This document shows positions 7,599 to 17,038 of a DNA stretch of 64,000 nt, piece after piece. The stretch comes from Sphingomonas sp. CROZ-RG-20F-R02-07. GTDB taxonomy: Bacteria > Pseudomonadota > Alphaproteobacteria > Sphingomonadales > Sphingomonadaceae. The position numbers and the translations under genes were made by a program. Under the pieces are notes generated by a model, which did no database searches, was not told the origin of the DNA, and worked only from the letters and a program-made list of their open reading frames with translations. How positions within the stretch are numbered: the stretch's first letter is position 1; each line of letters begins with the position of its first letter. Location: assembly GCF_022662335.1 (NCBI RefSeq), contig NZ_JAKNQJ010000005.1, positions 182,904 through 246,903 of the forward strand. The letters run 5' to 3'.

Positions 7599-9092
7599 TC
7601 AGTCCAGACCGGCGCGAGCGATCAGGTCGGTGGTGGAGGGGTCGAATTCGCCGCCGCCCTTTTCCGCCGCCTTGGCCATTTCCTTGCCGAGTTCCACGCC
7701 GAACTGGTCGAAGGAATTGATCCCCAGCAGCACGCCGTTCACGAATACGCGATGTTCGTAGAAGGCGATCAGCGCGCCCAGCGTGTGCGCATCGAGCCGG
7801 TCGAGCAGCAGGGTGGAGGACGGCCGGTCGCCCGAATAGCTGCGCGCGGGATCGTCCACCTGCTTGCCCTTCATCAGCGCCGCCCCTTGCGCGAAGGCGT
7901 TCAGCAGCAGCAGCCGGTGATGCTCCGCCGGCAGCGTGTCGCCCGCCTCGATCACCGCGAGGAATTCGACGGGCACCAGATGCGTGCCCTGGTGGAGCAA
8001 CTGGAACACCGCATGCTGCGCATCGGTGCCGACGCCGCCCCAGGTGATCGCCGCGGTCGGGCGGCCGACGGGCTGGCCGTCGATCGTCACGCCCTTGCCG
8101 TTCGATTCCATCTCGAGCTGCTGGAGATAGGAGGGCAGCAGCCGCAGCCGCTCGTCATAGGCGAAGGGCGCGCGCGTCTCGGCCTTGCGCACCTGCGTGT
8201 AATAAAGGTCGGCGAACGCCGCGATCGCGGGCGCGTTCTCGTGGAGCGCGGACAGGCGGAAATGCCGGTCCATCTCGGCCGCGCCCTCCAACAGCTCCTC
8301 GAACACGTCCCAGCCGAGCGCGAGCGCGGCGGGGAAGCCGATCGACGACCAGAGCGAATAGCGCCCGCCGACGCTTTCCGAGAACGGCACGATCCGCGTT
8401 TCGTCCACGCCCCATTCCATCGCCTTGTCGGGCGAGGCGGTGACCGCGATCACGCGGCCATAGGGATCCTCGACGCCGCCGCCGGTCATCCAGTCGATCA
8501 CCGATTTGGCGTTGAGCATCGTCTCGGTCGTCGTGAAGGTCTTGGACGCAACGATCAGCAACGTGGTCTGCGGATCGAATTTCTCGAACACGTCGTCCAG
8601 CGCCATGCCGTCCACGTTCGAGACGATCGCGGTCTCGTAGCGATCGTGATCGCGCCCGAGCGCATCGACGAGCAGGTGCGGCCCCAGCGCCGATCCGCCG
8701 ATCCCGACATGAAGGATGGAGCGCACCGGCCCCAGCGCATCCGCCTCGATCGCGTCGATCAGCGTGCGCATCCGCCCGTGATAGGAGGCCGCGCGCGCGA
8801 CGCTGTCGGGCTTGCCCTCGCCGCGTTCGGCGGTGTGCTCGACAGGGCGCTCCTCGGTCGTGTTGATGACGTCGCCGGCGAACATCGCCTCGCGCTTGCC
8901 CGCCAGATCCGCCGACTTGGCGAGATCGGCGAAGGCCGCGATCGCGTCGGGCGTCAGGTGAGTCTTCGACCAGTCGAAATGGATGCCGGCCACGTCGAGC
9001 GACAGCTTGGCAAGGCGATCCGGATCGCCGTCGAACAGCGCCTCCAGGCGGGTGGCGGGCAGGGCTTCGATCTTCGACCAGTCGAGGGACAT
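7599..9092 (-). CDS. pgi: Glucose-6-phosphate isomerase
   Basis: A 497-residue phosphoglucose isomerase that interconverts glucose-6-phosphate and fructose-6-phosphate in the cytosol. Family signatures are present: ILHVGIGGSALGPHLLVDAL, ASKTFTTTETMLNA, SESVGGRYSLWSSIGFPAAL and, near the C-terminus, LLGINSFDQFGVELGK (most homologues have NPFDQWGVELGK). Start ATG at 9092 gives MSLDWSKIEAL and is preceded by GGAG; an in-frame extension upstream lacks family similarity. Single gene, divergent from lepB. Confidence 0.95.
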   Translation of the reverse strand: MSLDWSKIEALPATRLEALFDGDPDRLAKLSLDVAGIHFDWSKTHLTPDAIAAFADLAKSADLAGKREAMFAGDVINTTEERPVEHTAERGEGKPDSVARAASYHGRMRTLIDAIEADALGPVRSILHVGIGGSALGPHLLVDALGRDHDRYETAIVSNVDGMALDDVFEKFDPQTTLLIVASKTFTTTETMLNAKSVIDWMTGGGVEDPYGRVIAVTASPDKAMEWGVDETRIVPFSESVGGRYSLWSSIGFPAALALGWDVFEELLEGAAEMDRHFRLSALHENAPAIAAFADLYYTQVRKAETRAPFAYDERLRLLPSYLQQLEMESNGKGVTIDGQPVGRPTAAITWGGVGTDAQHAVFQLLHQGTHLVPVEFLAVIEAGDTLPAEHHRLLLLNAFAQGAALMKGKQVDDPARSYSGDRPSSTLLLDRLDAHTLGALIAFYEHRVFVNGVLLGINSFDQFGVELGKEMAKAAEKGGGEFDPSTTDLIARAGLD

Positions 9093-9218
9093 GAGAGGCT
9101 CCGTGTCGTGAGAAGCCCAGCTAGGCCGGGCGGTGTGCGCCGTCAAAACGCATCTTGCGGGGCAATGGGTTCCGTGGCGCTTCTTGACGCGATTGCACGC
9201 GCCCCGCATGCCGCATGC

Positions 9219-10046
9219 ATGGCCACGCGCACCCGTTCCGAAACCGGCGACACGCTGCTCTTCCTGGCAAAGCTGGCGCTGTTCGTGCTGATCTTCCGCA
9301 GTTTTCTGATCGCACCCTACAGCATCCCGTCCGAATCGATGCTGCCGCGGCTGTATATCGGCGACTATCTGTTCGTCTCGAAATGGAATTACGGCTATTC
9401 GCGCTGGTCGCTACCCTGGGGCCTGCCACCCTTTCCCGGGCGCATTCTCCCGCGCGATCCGGCACGGGGCGACGTCGTCGTCTTCCGCGCGCCGGTCGTC
9501 GAGAATCACGACGTCATCAAACGCGTCATCGGGTTGCCGGGCGATACCGTCGAGATGCGGCACGGCACGCTCGTCCTGAACGGAGCCGCCATCCCCAAGC
9601 GCCGCCTCGCCGATTTCGTCCTGCCGATCACGCCCAATTTCAGCGATCAGCATTGCGCGCCGGCGTTCCGCGCCGTGATCGCGGGGGGGCAGGCGATCTG
9701 CCGCTATCCGCGCTACCGCGAGACGCTGCCCGGCGGCGTCAGCTACGACGTGCTCGATCAGGGCGAATTTCCCGATCGCGATGATACCAGCGTCTATACC
9801 GTGCCTGCCGGCCACATCTTCGTCATGGGCGACAATCGCGACGACAGCGGCGACAGCCGCTTCCCCGCACCCCCCAATGCCGGGGCGGACGGCCTGCCCG
9901 GTTACGGCATGGGGTTCGTGCCGCTCGCCAATGTCGAGGGCAAGGCGCTCGTCACCTTCTTCTCGACCGATGGCAGCGCCAGCTGGATCGCGCCATGGAC
10001 CTGGGTGAGCGCAGGCCGCTGGCGCCGGATCGGGGCGGGCTTTTGA
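9219..10046 (+). CDS. lepB: Signal peptidase I
   Basis: A 275-residue membrane-bound serine protease that removes signal peptides from exported preproteins at the periplasmic face of the inner membrane. One transmembrane segment (LLFLAKLALFVLIFRSFL, about residues 13-30) is followed by the catalytic serine in IPSESMLP, the catalytic lysine in DVIKRVIGLPGD and box E GDNRDDSGDSR. ATG at 9219 is the likely start; ATG at 9165 would add 18 residues. First gene of the lepB-rnc-era group; rnc overlaps its stop. Confidence 0.93.
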   Translation: MATRTRSETGDTLLFLAKLALFVLIFRSFLIAPYSIPSESMLPRLYIGDYLFVSKWNYGYSRWSLPWGLPPFPGRILPRDPARGDVVVFRAPVVENHDVIKRVIGLPGDTVEMRHGTLVLNGAAIPKRRLADFVLPITPNFSDQHCAPAFRAVIAGGQAICRYPRYRETLPGGVSYDVLDQGEFPDRDDTSVYTVPAGHIFVMGDNRDDSGDSRFPAPPNAGADGLPGYGMGFVPLANVEGKALVTFFSTDGSASWIAPWTWVSAGRWRRIGAGF

Positions 10047-10705
10047 GCGAGCTGGCGCGGTGGCTGGCGGAGACGTTCGGGGCGGCGCCGGCCGATCCCG
10101 TGCCCTATGAGCGGGCGCTGACGCATGGCAGCCAGGCGGCGGCGAATTACGAGCGGCTGGAGTTTCTCGGCGACCGGGTGCTCGGCCTGGTGATGGCCGA
10201 ATGGCTGTTCGAACTCTATCCCGACGAACCCGAGGGCCAATTGTCGAAGCGACTGAACGCGCTGGTGACCGGCGCGGTCTGCGCCGATGTCGCGCGCGGG
10301 CTGGGCGTGCCGGCGCATCTGCGGCTCGGCAAACAGGCGCGCGACGATGGCGCGCTCGACAGCGACAATGTGCTGGGCGACGCGATGGAGGCGCTGATCG
10401 GCGCCTGGTATCGCGAACGCGGGCTGGGCGACGCGCGCGCCTTCGTCCGCTCGGCCTGGGGCGATCGCCCGCGGCGCGACGCCAAGGCGCCGCAGCACCC
10501 CAAGTCGCAGCTCCAGGAATGGGCCGCCGCCAACAACCGCCGCGCGCCCGAATATCGGATCGTGGAACGCACCGGCCCCGGCCACGCGCCGCGCTTCACC
10601 GTGGCGGTCGCGATCGGCAGCCATGCCGAGGCCAGCGCCCAGGGGTCGAGCAAGCAGGAGGCCGAAACCGCGGCGGCGCGCGCGCTGCTGGCGAAGCTCG
10701 GCTGA
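10043..10705 (+). CDS. rnc: Ribonuclease III
   Basis: A 220-residue double-strand-specific endoribonuclease used in rRNA maturation and mRNA turnover. The RNase III signature YERLEFLGDRVLGLV supplies metal ligands, with the second acidic pair in NVLGDAMEALIGA; the C-terminal third (SQLQEWAAANN through SKQEAETAAARALL) is the double-stranded RNA-binding domain. I chose the TTG at 10043, whose bases overlap the lepB stop (TTGA); an ATG at 9995 inside lepB is an alternative. The lepB-rnc-era order is conserved in many proteobacteria. Confidence 0.93.
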   Translation: MSELARWLAETFGAAPADPVPYERALTHGSQAAANYERLEFLGDRVLGLVMAEWLFELYPDEPEGQLSKRLNALVTGAVCADVARGLGVPAHLRLGKQARDDGALDSDNVLGDAMEALIGAWYRERGLGDARAFVRSAWGDRPRRDAKAPQHPKSQLQEWAAANNRRAPEYRIVERTGPGHAPRFTVAVAIGSHAEASAQGSSKQEAETAAARALLAKLG

Positions 10706-10761
10706 CCGACCGCATCCCTTCCCAACTTGTCGAAGCCGCGTTCTTCCGGCATCGCGCTCGC

Positions 10762-11661
10762 ATGACCGAAACCCAACATTGCGGCCTCGTCGCCGTGGTC
10801 GGCGCGCCCAATGCCGGCAAGTCGACGCTCGTCAACGCGCTCGTCGGCCAGAAGGTCGCGATCGTCAGCCCCAAGGCGCAGACCACGCGCGCCAAGCTGC
10901 TGGGCGTGGCGATCGAGGGCGCGACCCAGTTGCTGCTGGTCGACACCCCCGGCATCTTCGCGCCCCAGCGCCGGCTCGACCGCGCGATGGTGGCCGCGGC
11001 CTGGAGCGGCACCGAGGGCGCCGACGTGATCGCGCTGGTGGTGGATGGCAAGGGCGGGCTGCCCGAAAAGGTGGTCGCCATCGTGGAATCGCTGAAGGAT
11101 CGCCCCGAGCCGGTGCATCTGATCCTCAACAAGGTGGATATCGCGGCCAAGCCCAAGCTGCTGCTCCATGCCGAGCGGCTGAACGCGATCCGGCCCTTTG
11201 CCGAGACCTGGTTCGTCAGCGCGGAAACGGGCGACGGCGTGCCCGAACTGAAGCGCGCGTTCGCCGCGCTGATGCCGGAAGGCCCCTGGCATTATCCCGA
11301 GGATCAGGTCTCCGACGCGACCGAACGCGCGCTGGCGTCCGAAGTGACCCGCGAGCAACTCTATCTCCAGCTCCATGCCGAGCTGCCCTATGCGAGCACG
11401 ATCGAGACCGAACGCTATGACGAGCGCGAGGACGGTTCGGTCGAGATCCACCAGCAGATCCTCGTCGAACGCCCGACGCAGCGCGCGATCGTGCTCGGCA
11501 AGGGCGGCCAGCGGATCAAGGAGATCGGCGCGCGCGCCCGCGCCGAACTGACGACGATCACCGGCCGCCCCGTCCATCTCTATCTCCACGTGAAGGTGAA
11601 GCCGGGCTGGGACGAAGACCGCGAGACGTATCGCGACATCGGGCTCGACTGGGTGGATTGA
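10762..11661 (+). CDS. era: GTPase Era
   Basis: A 299-residue GTPase needed for 16S rRNA maturation and 30S assembly. G1 is GAPNAGKSTL (about residues 14-23), G2 the PKAQTTR segment, G3 DTPGIF, G4 NKVD. The C-terminal KH domain that binds the 3' end of 16S rRNA is seen as IVLGKGGQRIKEIGARAR followed by VHLYLHVKVKPGW. Length is typical. It follows rnc with a 56-base gap. Confidence 0.96.
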   Translation: MTETQHCGLVAVVGAPNAGKSTLVNALVGQKVAIVSPKAQTTRAKLLGVAIEGATQLLLVDTPGIFAPQRRLDRAMVAAAWSGTEGADVIALVVDGKGGLPEKVVAIVESLKDRPEPVHLILNKVDIAAKPKLLLHAERLNAIRPFAETWFVSAETGDGVPELKRAFAALMPEGPWHYPEDQVSDATERALASEVTREQLYLQLHAELPYASTIETERYDEREDGSVEIHQQILVERPTQRAIVLGKGGQRIKEIGARARAELTTITGRPVHLYLHVKVKPGWDEDRETYRDIGLDWVD

Positions 11662-11803
11662 GCGCACGCGCAGGCGGCGGCGCAGGGTAAAATGCCATGT
11701 CCACCCTGTTCGCGCGCGCCCGAAACGTGCAAAGGCGCGCTATCATGTCGTCACCCCGTCCCTGCGTTCGTTGCCCTAGTCTCCCGCTTTCCGGAAGCCC
11801 CGC

Positions 11804-12532
11804 ATGACCTCCATCGGCATCTATGGCAGCGCAGGCCGGATGGGCCGCGCCATCACGCAATCGATCGACGATCTCGGCGCGACGCTGGCCGGCGGCGTGG
11901 ATGCCGGCGGTGATGCCGCGGCGCTCGCGCGCCAGGCCGATGTGCTCGTCGACTTCTCCTCGCCGCTGGCGGTGGCGTCGCATCTGGCGGCGGCGCGCGC
12001 GGCGGGAACGCCGATCGTGATCGGCACGACGGGCATCGCGCCCAGCGATCATGCCGCGATCGATGCCGCCGCCACCGAGATCGCGGTGCTCCAGACGGGC
12101 AACACGTCGCTCGGCGTGACCCTGCTCGGCATGCTGGTGCGCGAGGCGGCCGAGCGGCTGGGCGCGGACTGGGATATCGAGATTCTGGAGATGCATCACC
12201 GCCACAAGGTCGATGCGCCGTCGGGCACCGCGTTGCTGCTCGGCGAGGCGGCGGCGGCGGGGCGGGGGATGGCGCTCGGCGAGTTGCGCGTCGACAGCCG
12301 CGCGGGGCTGACGGGTGCCCGCTGCGAAGGCACGATCGGCTTCGCGTCGCTGCGCGGCGGCTCGGTCGTCGGCGATCACAGCGTGGTGTTCGCGGGCGAA
12401 GGCGAGCGGATCGAACTCAACCACCGCGGCGACGATCGCTCCATCTTCGCGCGCGGCGCGGTGCGCGCGGCGCTGTGGCTCGCGGGCCGCGCACCCGGGC
12501 GTTACCGGATGGGGGACGTGCTCGGGCTGTGA
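11804..12532 (+). CDS. dapB: 4-hydroxy-tetrahydrodipicolinate reductase
   Basis: A 242-residue enzyme of the lysine and diaminopimelate pathway that reduces the DapA product with NAD(P)H. Visible are the nucleotide-binding GIYGSAGRMGRAI, the VIGTTGI loop, and the family signature EMHHRHKVDAPSGTAL with the catalytic His and Lys. Slightly short compared with E. coli (about 270) but typical of alphaproteobacteria. Its stop overlaps the GTG start of nth. Confidence 0.96.
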   Translation: MTSIGIYGSAGRMGRAITQSIDDLGATLAGGVDAGGDAAALARQADVLVDFSSPLAVASHLAAARAAGTPIVIGTTGIAPSDHAAIDAAATEIAVLQTGNTSLGVTLLGMLVREAAERLGADWDIEILEMHHRHKVDAPSGTALLLGEAAAAGRGMALGELRVDSRAGLTGARCEGTIGFASLRGGSVVGDHSVVFAGEGERIELNHRGDDRSIFARGAVRAALWLAGRAPGRYRMGDVLGL

Positions 12533-13179
12533 AGCGCGCCGACGTCATCACCTTCTACGAACGGCTCGCGGCGAATGACCCGCATCCCGAAACCGAGCTG
12601 GCCTATACCAATCCCTACACGCTCGTCGTCGCGGTCGCGCTGTCGGCGCAGGCCACCGACAGCGGCGTGAACAAGGCGACGCGCGCGCTGTTCCGGATCG
12701 CCGACACGCCGCAAGCGATGCTGGCGCTAGGGCTCGACGGGCTGAAGGACCATATCCGCACGATCGGGCTGTTCAACACCAAGGCCAAGAACGTCATCGC
12801 GCTCTCGCAGATGCTGATCGACGATTTCGGCGGCGCGGTGCCCGACACGCGCGAGGCGCTCGAACGCCTGCCGGGCGTGGGCCGCAAGACCGCCAATGTG
12901 GTGATGAACGTGGCGTTCGGTGCGGAGACCTTCGCGGTCGACACCCACATCTTCCGCGTCTGCAACCGCACGGGTCTCGCCCGCGGCAAGACGCCGCTCG
13001 CGGTCGAACTGGCGCTCGACAAGGCGACGCCCCAGCCGTTCCGCCTGCATGCGCATCACTGGCTGATCCTGCACGGCCGCTATGTCTGCAAGGCGCGCCG
13101 CCCCGAATGCTGGCGCTGCGTCGTGGCGGATCTGTGCCCCTACAGACCCAAGACCCCGCCCCCGCCGCCGGCGCGCTGA
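12529..13179 (+). CDS. nth: Endonuclease III
   Basis: A 216-residue DNA glycosylase/AP lyase that removes oxidised pyrimidines. The helix-hairpin-helix LPGVGRKTANVV has the catalytic lysine, followed by the catalytic Asp in VDTHIFRV. A C-terminal [4Fe-4S] cluster is given by Cys-x6-Cys-x2-Cys-x5-Cys (VCKARRPECWRCVVADLC). The start is a GTG at 12529 overlapping the dapB stop (GTGA), giving VKRADVITFYERL. The proline-rich tail is not conserved. Confidence 0.95.
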   Translation: MKRADVITFYERLAANDPHPETELAYTNPYTLVVAVALSAQATDSGVNKATRALFRIADTPQAMLALGLDGLKDHIRTIGLFNTKAKNVIALSQMLIDDFGGAVPDTREALERLPGVGRKTANVVMNVAFGAETFAVDTHIFRVCNRTGLARGKTPLAVELALDKATPQPFRLHAHHWLILHGRYVCKARRPECWRCVVADLCPYRPKTPPPPPAR

Positions 13180-13233
13180 CGCCGCCCCACCGAAAACGGC
13201 TGGCGCGGCCCGATCCGCTTTGCTAGGCGGGCG

Positions 13234-13314
<81 letters not shown>

Positions 13315-13337
13315 GACAACCTATTGTTTTATGAGGA

Positions 13338-13363
13338 CTTCCGGCGGCATTTCCTGCCGGAAA
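13338..13363 (+). terminator. Hairpin downstream of tRNA-Arg
   Basis: TTCCGGC at 13339-13345 pairs with GCCGGAA at 13356-13362 around a ten-base loop. It sits 24 bases after the tRNA, where a terminator or processing stem would be expected. There is no clear T-tract, so termination is only a suggestion. Confidence 0.4.
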
Positions 13364-13418
13364 GATCCGAATCGTCTTTGAAACCGCTCCTAGTCACAAT
13401 CCTGGCACAGGAGCCGGT

Positions 13419-13574
13419 ATGGCAACGATAACGAAGCGGACGAGCGGGTGGTCCGCTCAGGTGCGCCGCAAGGGGTTTGCGCCCGAGTACAAGACGTTGC
13501 CGGCTAAAGAAGCTGCGGAACGATGGGCATGCGAACGGCTCAGGATCGCGATCGCGAGCAGGCCATGCCGGTAG
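13419..13574 (+). pseudogene. Tyrosine-recombinase (phage-type integrase) N-terminal remnant
   Basis: An open frame of 51 codons starting MATITKRTSGWSAQVRRKGF and continuing APEYKTLPAKEAAERWACER is the arm-type DNA-binding N-terminus seen in phage and island integrases, which normally are 330-400 residues. After about residue 42 the similarity ends and a TAG at 13572-13574 closes the frame; no core-binding or catalytic domain (R..HxxR..Y) follows on either strand. A ribosome site GGAGCC precedes the ATG. I read it as the stump left by deletion of an integrated element at tRNA-Arg. Confidence 0.7.
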
Positions 13575-13741
13575 AAGCGCTTGAGCACGATGCCTCCAGG
13601 GTCGAGCGGGACGATCCGCCGGGATTAGCGGTTCCGCGCCCTTCTGGCGACGGCTGCGCGACGGACCGTCATCCCCGATCGGACGCCACGCTTGCCATGC
13701 CATGCTTGACCATCCGCCCTCCTGAGGTGAACGGAGGCGCC

Positions 13742-14446
13742 ATGAAGATCACGCTTCGTCCATGGCATTATTTCGTCCTCGCGCTGGGGGCGGTGCTGGC
13801 GCTGCTGCTGTTGTGGTTCGGGCTCGCCTATGGTGGCCTGCCGCGCCTGTGGAGCCATCACGAGCATAAGCGGATCGGGCGGCGCGACGCGATCATCTCC
13901 TACACCGCGCAGGATATTCCCGCCGATCCGGTCAACTTGCGGCTGATCGGCGATGCGGCGACGATCCGGTGCGTGTTCGCGCGGGCGGGCTGGGCGCAGG
14001 CGGATGCGGTGTCCGCCCGCTCGGCCATCCGGATCGCGGCGAGCGTGGTGTTGGGGCGGCCCTATCCGCAGGCCCCCGTCAGCCCGCTCTACGTGCACGA
14101 CCGCGTGCAGGACATGGCCTTCCAGATCGACCAGGGCGCGAGCGCGGACCGGCGCCATCATGTGCGGCTGTGGCAGGTGGGCCCGAACGACTGGCTGGCG
14201 GCGGCCACCTTCGACCGCGGCGTCGGGCTCAGCCTCTTCACGCTGCAGATCACCCATTATATCGGCCCCGACGTGGATGCCGATCGCGCGATGGTCGGCC
14301 ATCTGCTCGCGGCTGGGGGCGCGCGGCCGATCGGTGGCCAGCCCTCGCGCGTCGCACCCGGCCGGTGGCACCGCAACGGCGGCGGCAACCGCTATCGCAC
14401 CGACGGCATGATCGCGGCCTATGCCCTGCCGTCGTCCTGTCCGTAG
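13742..14446 (+). CDS. LssY_C-domain membrane-anchored protein
   Basis: A 234-residue protein: a single membrane segment at residues about 10-29 (YFVLALGAVLALLLLWFGLA), then an outside domain matching the LssY C-terminal type, with PVNLRLIGDAATI, a RAGWAQAD block, YPQAPVSPLYVHDRVQDMAFQ and RHHVRLWQVG. In larger proteins this domain follows a PAP2/DedA-like membrane part; here it is alone with one anchor. The biochemical role of LssY_C is not established. GGAGGCGCC precedes the ATG at 13742; an upstream in-frame extension runs through the integrase scar and is rejected. Monocistronic. Confidence 0.75.
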   Translation: MKITLRPWHYFVLALGAVLALLLLWFGLAYGGLPRLWSHHEHKRIGRRDAIISYTAQDIPADPVNLRLIGDAATIRCVFARAGWAQADAVSARSAIRIAASVVLGRPYPQAPVSPLYVHDRVQDMAFQIDQGASADRRHHVRLWQVGPNDWLAAATFDRGVGLSLFTLQITHYIGPDVDADRAMVGHLLAAGGARPIGGQPSRVAPGRWHRNGGGNRYRTDGMIAAYALPSSCP

Positions 14447-14496
14447 CGGGACGCGGGGAGGGCAGGGTCGGGTCGGAGTGCGATGAACCTTACCCG

Positions 14497-14520
14497 CTTC
14501 GACAGGCTCGGCACGAAAGG
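14497..14520. repeat. Short dispersed intergenic repeat, copy 2
   Basis: Second copy of CTTCGACAGGCTCGG (14497-14511), followed by GCACGAAAGG. It lies in the 109-base gap between the convergent LssY_C and M28 peptidase genes. See the copy at 493. Confidence 0.5.
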
Positions 14521-14555
14521 ATCGGGAGAGCGGGGCAGACTCACGCCATCCCGCG

Positions 14556-16814
14556 CTACCGCGTCTTCGCCAGCGCCGCCGCCGCGTCGAGCCGGTCGGC
14601 ATAGGCGTTCAGCACGGCGGCGGTGCGCGCGACATAGGTGGTGGCGTCGGCGAAGCGGCGCTGCTCGATCGCCTCGCGCACGCCGGGCAGCGTCTTGGCG
14701 CCATAGCCGGTGAGCGTGCCGGGCGCATAGATCAGGTTGCGGAACCAGGGCCGTCCGGGCAGGCCGGCACGGTCGATCAGCAACTGGTCGATGTCGCGCA
14801 GCAGCGCGAGCATGCGCGCCTGAGTCGCTACGGGCAGCGTCGCCAGCCGGTCGACCGCCGCGTCCGCCGCATGCGCCGAGCGGACCAGCCGGTCGGCGGC
14901 GTCGTCCAGCGCCAGCATGTCGATCTGCGGCGTGATGCCCTTGTCCGCCGGCGCGACCGTGGGATCGTCGGGGCTGGAGGCCAGCCGGAACGCGCCGTCG
15001 CGGGTGAGATCGCGCAGCGTCCGGTCCTTCTCGCGCTGGCCGGCGGCGAGCGTCTTCACCTCGCCGACATAGCGGGCGACGGTGGTCGCGAAATCGCCAT
15101 AGCGCGCCGGCACGCGCGGCCCGTCCGCCGCGCGCAGCACCAGCCGCCCGACCATCTTCGACAGCACCGCGCCATAGACGAGGCCGGGATCGTCGAACTT
15201 CGTCACATGATAGAAGCTGTCATAGACCGAATGATAGGATCCGCCGCCGCCGCCCTCGCCGCCGAAGCCGATGTCGATCGCGGGGATGCCCAGATGCTGG
15301 AGAAAGGCGGAATAGTCGGAGCCCGAACCGAGCGCGCCGATCGGCATGTCGCCACCGGCCTTCGCCGCGTCGAGCGCCAGCGCCTCGCCCTCGCGCCGCG
15401 TTGATCCCGCATAGGCGCCGGCGCGGACATTGGCGCGCAGCCGGTCGAGCACGCTGACCGAGGTCTGCGGATCGATCACGTCGCGCGCCGCCCCGTTGAC
15501 GAAATGCTGGAGGCTGTGGCTGCCCTCGGCGCCGAGAAATCCGCGGCCGTTGCCGTCGGTGTTGATATACACCACCGCCTTGGCGGCGAGCTCGTCGGCA
15601 TGCGCCTCGACCCATTCGGTCGAGCCGATCAATCCAGGCTCTTCGCCGTCCCAGCTCGCATAGACGATCGTCCGGTCGGGCCGCCACCCGGTCTGCGCGA
15701 GCGCGCCGAGCGCCTTGGCCTCGCTCATCAGCGCCACCTGGCCGGTCAGCGGGTCGCTCGCGCCGAACACCCAGCCGTCGTGATGATTGCCGCGCACCAC
15801 CCATTCGTCGGGGCGGGTCCGGCCGGGCATCACCGCGATCACGTCGTAGACCGGCTTCAGCGACCAGTCGGACTTGACCGCCAGATGCACCTTCACCGCA
15901 TCGGTGCCACCCCAATGATAGGCGAGACCCAGGCCGCCGCGCGCGCGGCCGGCGATCATCGGCCCCTCCAGCCGCGCCATGATCCGGGCGGCGTCGCCAT
16001 AGGAGATGGGCAGCGCGGGGATCTTCAGGATGGTCGGCGCGGTCGCACGCGTCAGCCGTTTGGCGCCTGCGGTCGCGCCGATGCCCGGCGTCAGCGGGTC
16101 GCCCGGATATTGCGTCATGTCCTGCACCGAACCGCGCTGGACGCCCGTGGACGGCCGGCCGCCGCCGCGCGGATAGGGATCGCGCTCGCCATAGCCGTCG
16201 TCGGCCGGATCCGAATAGATGAGGCAGCCTGCCGCGCCATGCTCCTGCGCCAGCTTGGGCTTCAGCCCGCGCCATCCGCCGCCATAGCGTGCGAGGACGA
16301 TTCTGCCCTTCACGCTGATCCCGCGCGCGGCGAGCGCCTCGTAATCCTCGGGCATGCCATAGTTGACGTACACGACGGGCGCGGTGACGTCGCCATCGCC
16401 CTGATAGGCGACATAGGGGGGCAGCGCGCCCTGGAGATTGGCGGAGCTGGGGTCTTCGGGCACCGCGGGTTCCTGGCCGCCGAGCGCCACCCGCTCGGGC
16501 GCGACCAGCTCGAGCGTCGTCGCGATCGGCGTGGGATAGAGGACCTGGAACGTCTCGATATGCGCGTCCCAGCCCCATTGCTTGAACAGTGCGAGCTGCA
16601 TCTCGGCATTGGCGCGATCATGCGGACTGCCGACATGGTTCGGTGCCGAACTCATGTCCTTCAGCCAGCCGAGCTGGTCGGCGCTGCTGATCCGCGCGTC
16701 GAAGGCCTGTTCGATCGCCTTGGCGTCGGACGGCGCCGCGGGCGTCTGTGCGGCGTTCGGGGCCGAGAGGCCGAGCAAGGCGCCGGCCGCCAGCAGGCGT
16801 GCGGTTAAGGTCAT
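14556..16814 (-). CDS. M28-family glutamate carboxypeptidase-like metallopeptidase
   Basis: A 752-residue exported peptidase with the domain plan of human glutamate carboxypeptidase II: signal peptide (residues 1-22, cleaved near SAPNAAQ), a protease-associated insert (YVNYGMPEDYEALAARGISVKGRIVLARYGG), the M28 zinc peptidase domain with VVRGNHHDGWVFGASDP, ASWDGEEPGLIGSTEW and YHSVYDSFYHVTKFDDP supplying His, Asp and Glu ligands, and a C-terminal transferrin-receptor-like dimerisation domain. It probably trims acidic or small peptides in the periplasm. The start at 16814 follows GGGGGACC. Common in sphingomonads; substrate unknown. Confidence 0.9.
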   Translation of the reverse strand: MTLTARLLAAGALLGLSAPNAAQTPAAPSDAKAIEQAFDARISSADQLGWLKDMSSAPNHVGSPHDRANAEMQLALFKQWGWDAHIETFQVLYPTPIATTLELVAPERVALGGQEPAVPEDPSSANLQGALPPYVAYQGDGDVTAPVVYVNYGMPEDYEALAARGISVKGRIVLARYGGGWRGLKPKLAQEHGAAGCLIYSDPADDGYGERDPYPRGGGRPSTGVQRGSVQDMTQYPGDPLTPGIGATAGAKRLTRATAPTILKIPALPISYGDAARIMARLEGPMIAGRARGGLGLAYHWGGTDAVKVHLAVKSDWSLKPVYDVIAVMPGRTRPDEWVVRGNHHDGWVFGASDPLTGQVALMSEAKALGALAQTGWRPDRTIVYASWDGEEPGLIGSTEWVEAHADELAAKAVVYINTDGNGRGFLGAEGSHSLQHFVNGAARDVIDPQTSVSVLDRLRANVRAGAYAGSTRREGEALALDAAKAGGDMPIGALGSGSDYSAFLQHLGIPAIDIGFGGEGGGGGSYHSVYDSFYHVTKFDDPGLVYGAVLSKMVGRLVLRAADGPRVPARYGDFATTVARYVGEVKTLAAGQREKDRTLRDLTRDGAFRLASSPDDPTVAPADKGITPQIDMLALDDAADRLVRSAHAADAAVDRLATLPVATQARMLALLRDIDQLLIDRAGLPGRPWFRNLIYAPGTLTGYGAKTLPGVREAIEQRRFADATTYVARTAAVLNAYADRLDAAAALAKTR

Positions 16815-17038
16815 GATGGTCCCCCGTTTGTGCGCATCGCGCCTGGCGCCATGGTAGCGGCAGAATCACCGCCGTCGAGATGGCGAACCATCAAATGAAA
16901 AAGCCGGTCAGGGTGCCGGGCGAAACCGGGACTTGCGCGTTGGGGCTCAAACCCATTTCCTTCCGCCGGGGCGTCGCGGGTTTTCCTTAATCCCTTTGCG
17001 GATCAAGGCGCTGCCCCCTGCACCGCACAAGGCTCGCC

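Noticed and set aside
13319..13741. Complete prophage or genomic island at tRNA-Arg
   Set aside because: Only an N-terminal integrase stump is present; no second copy of the tRNA 3' end was found downstream in the window and the next genes look chromosomal.
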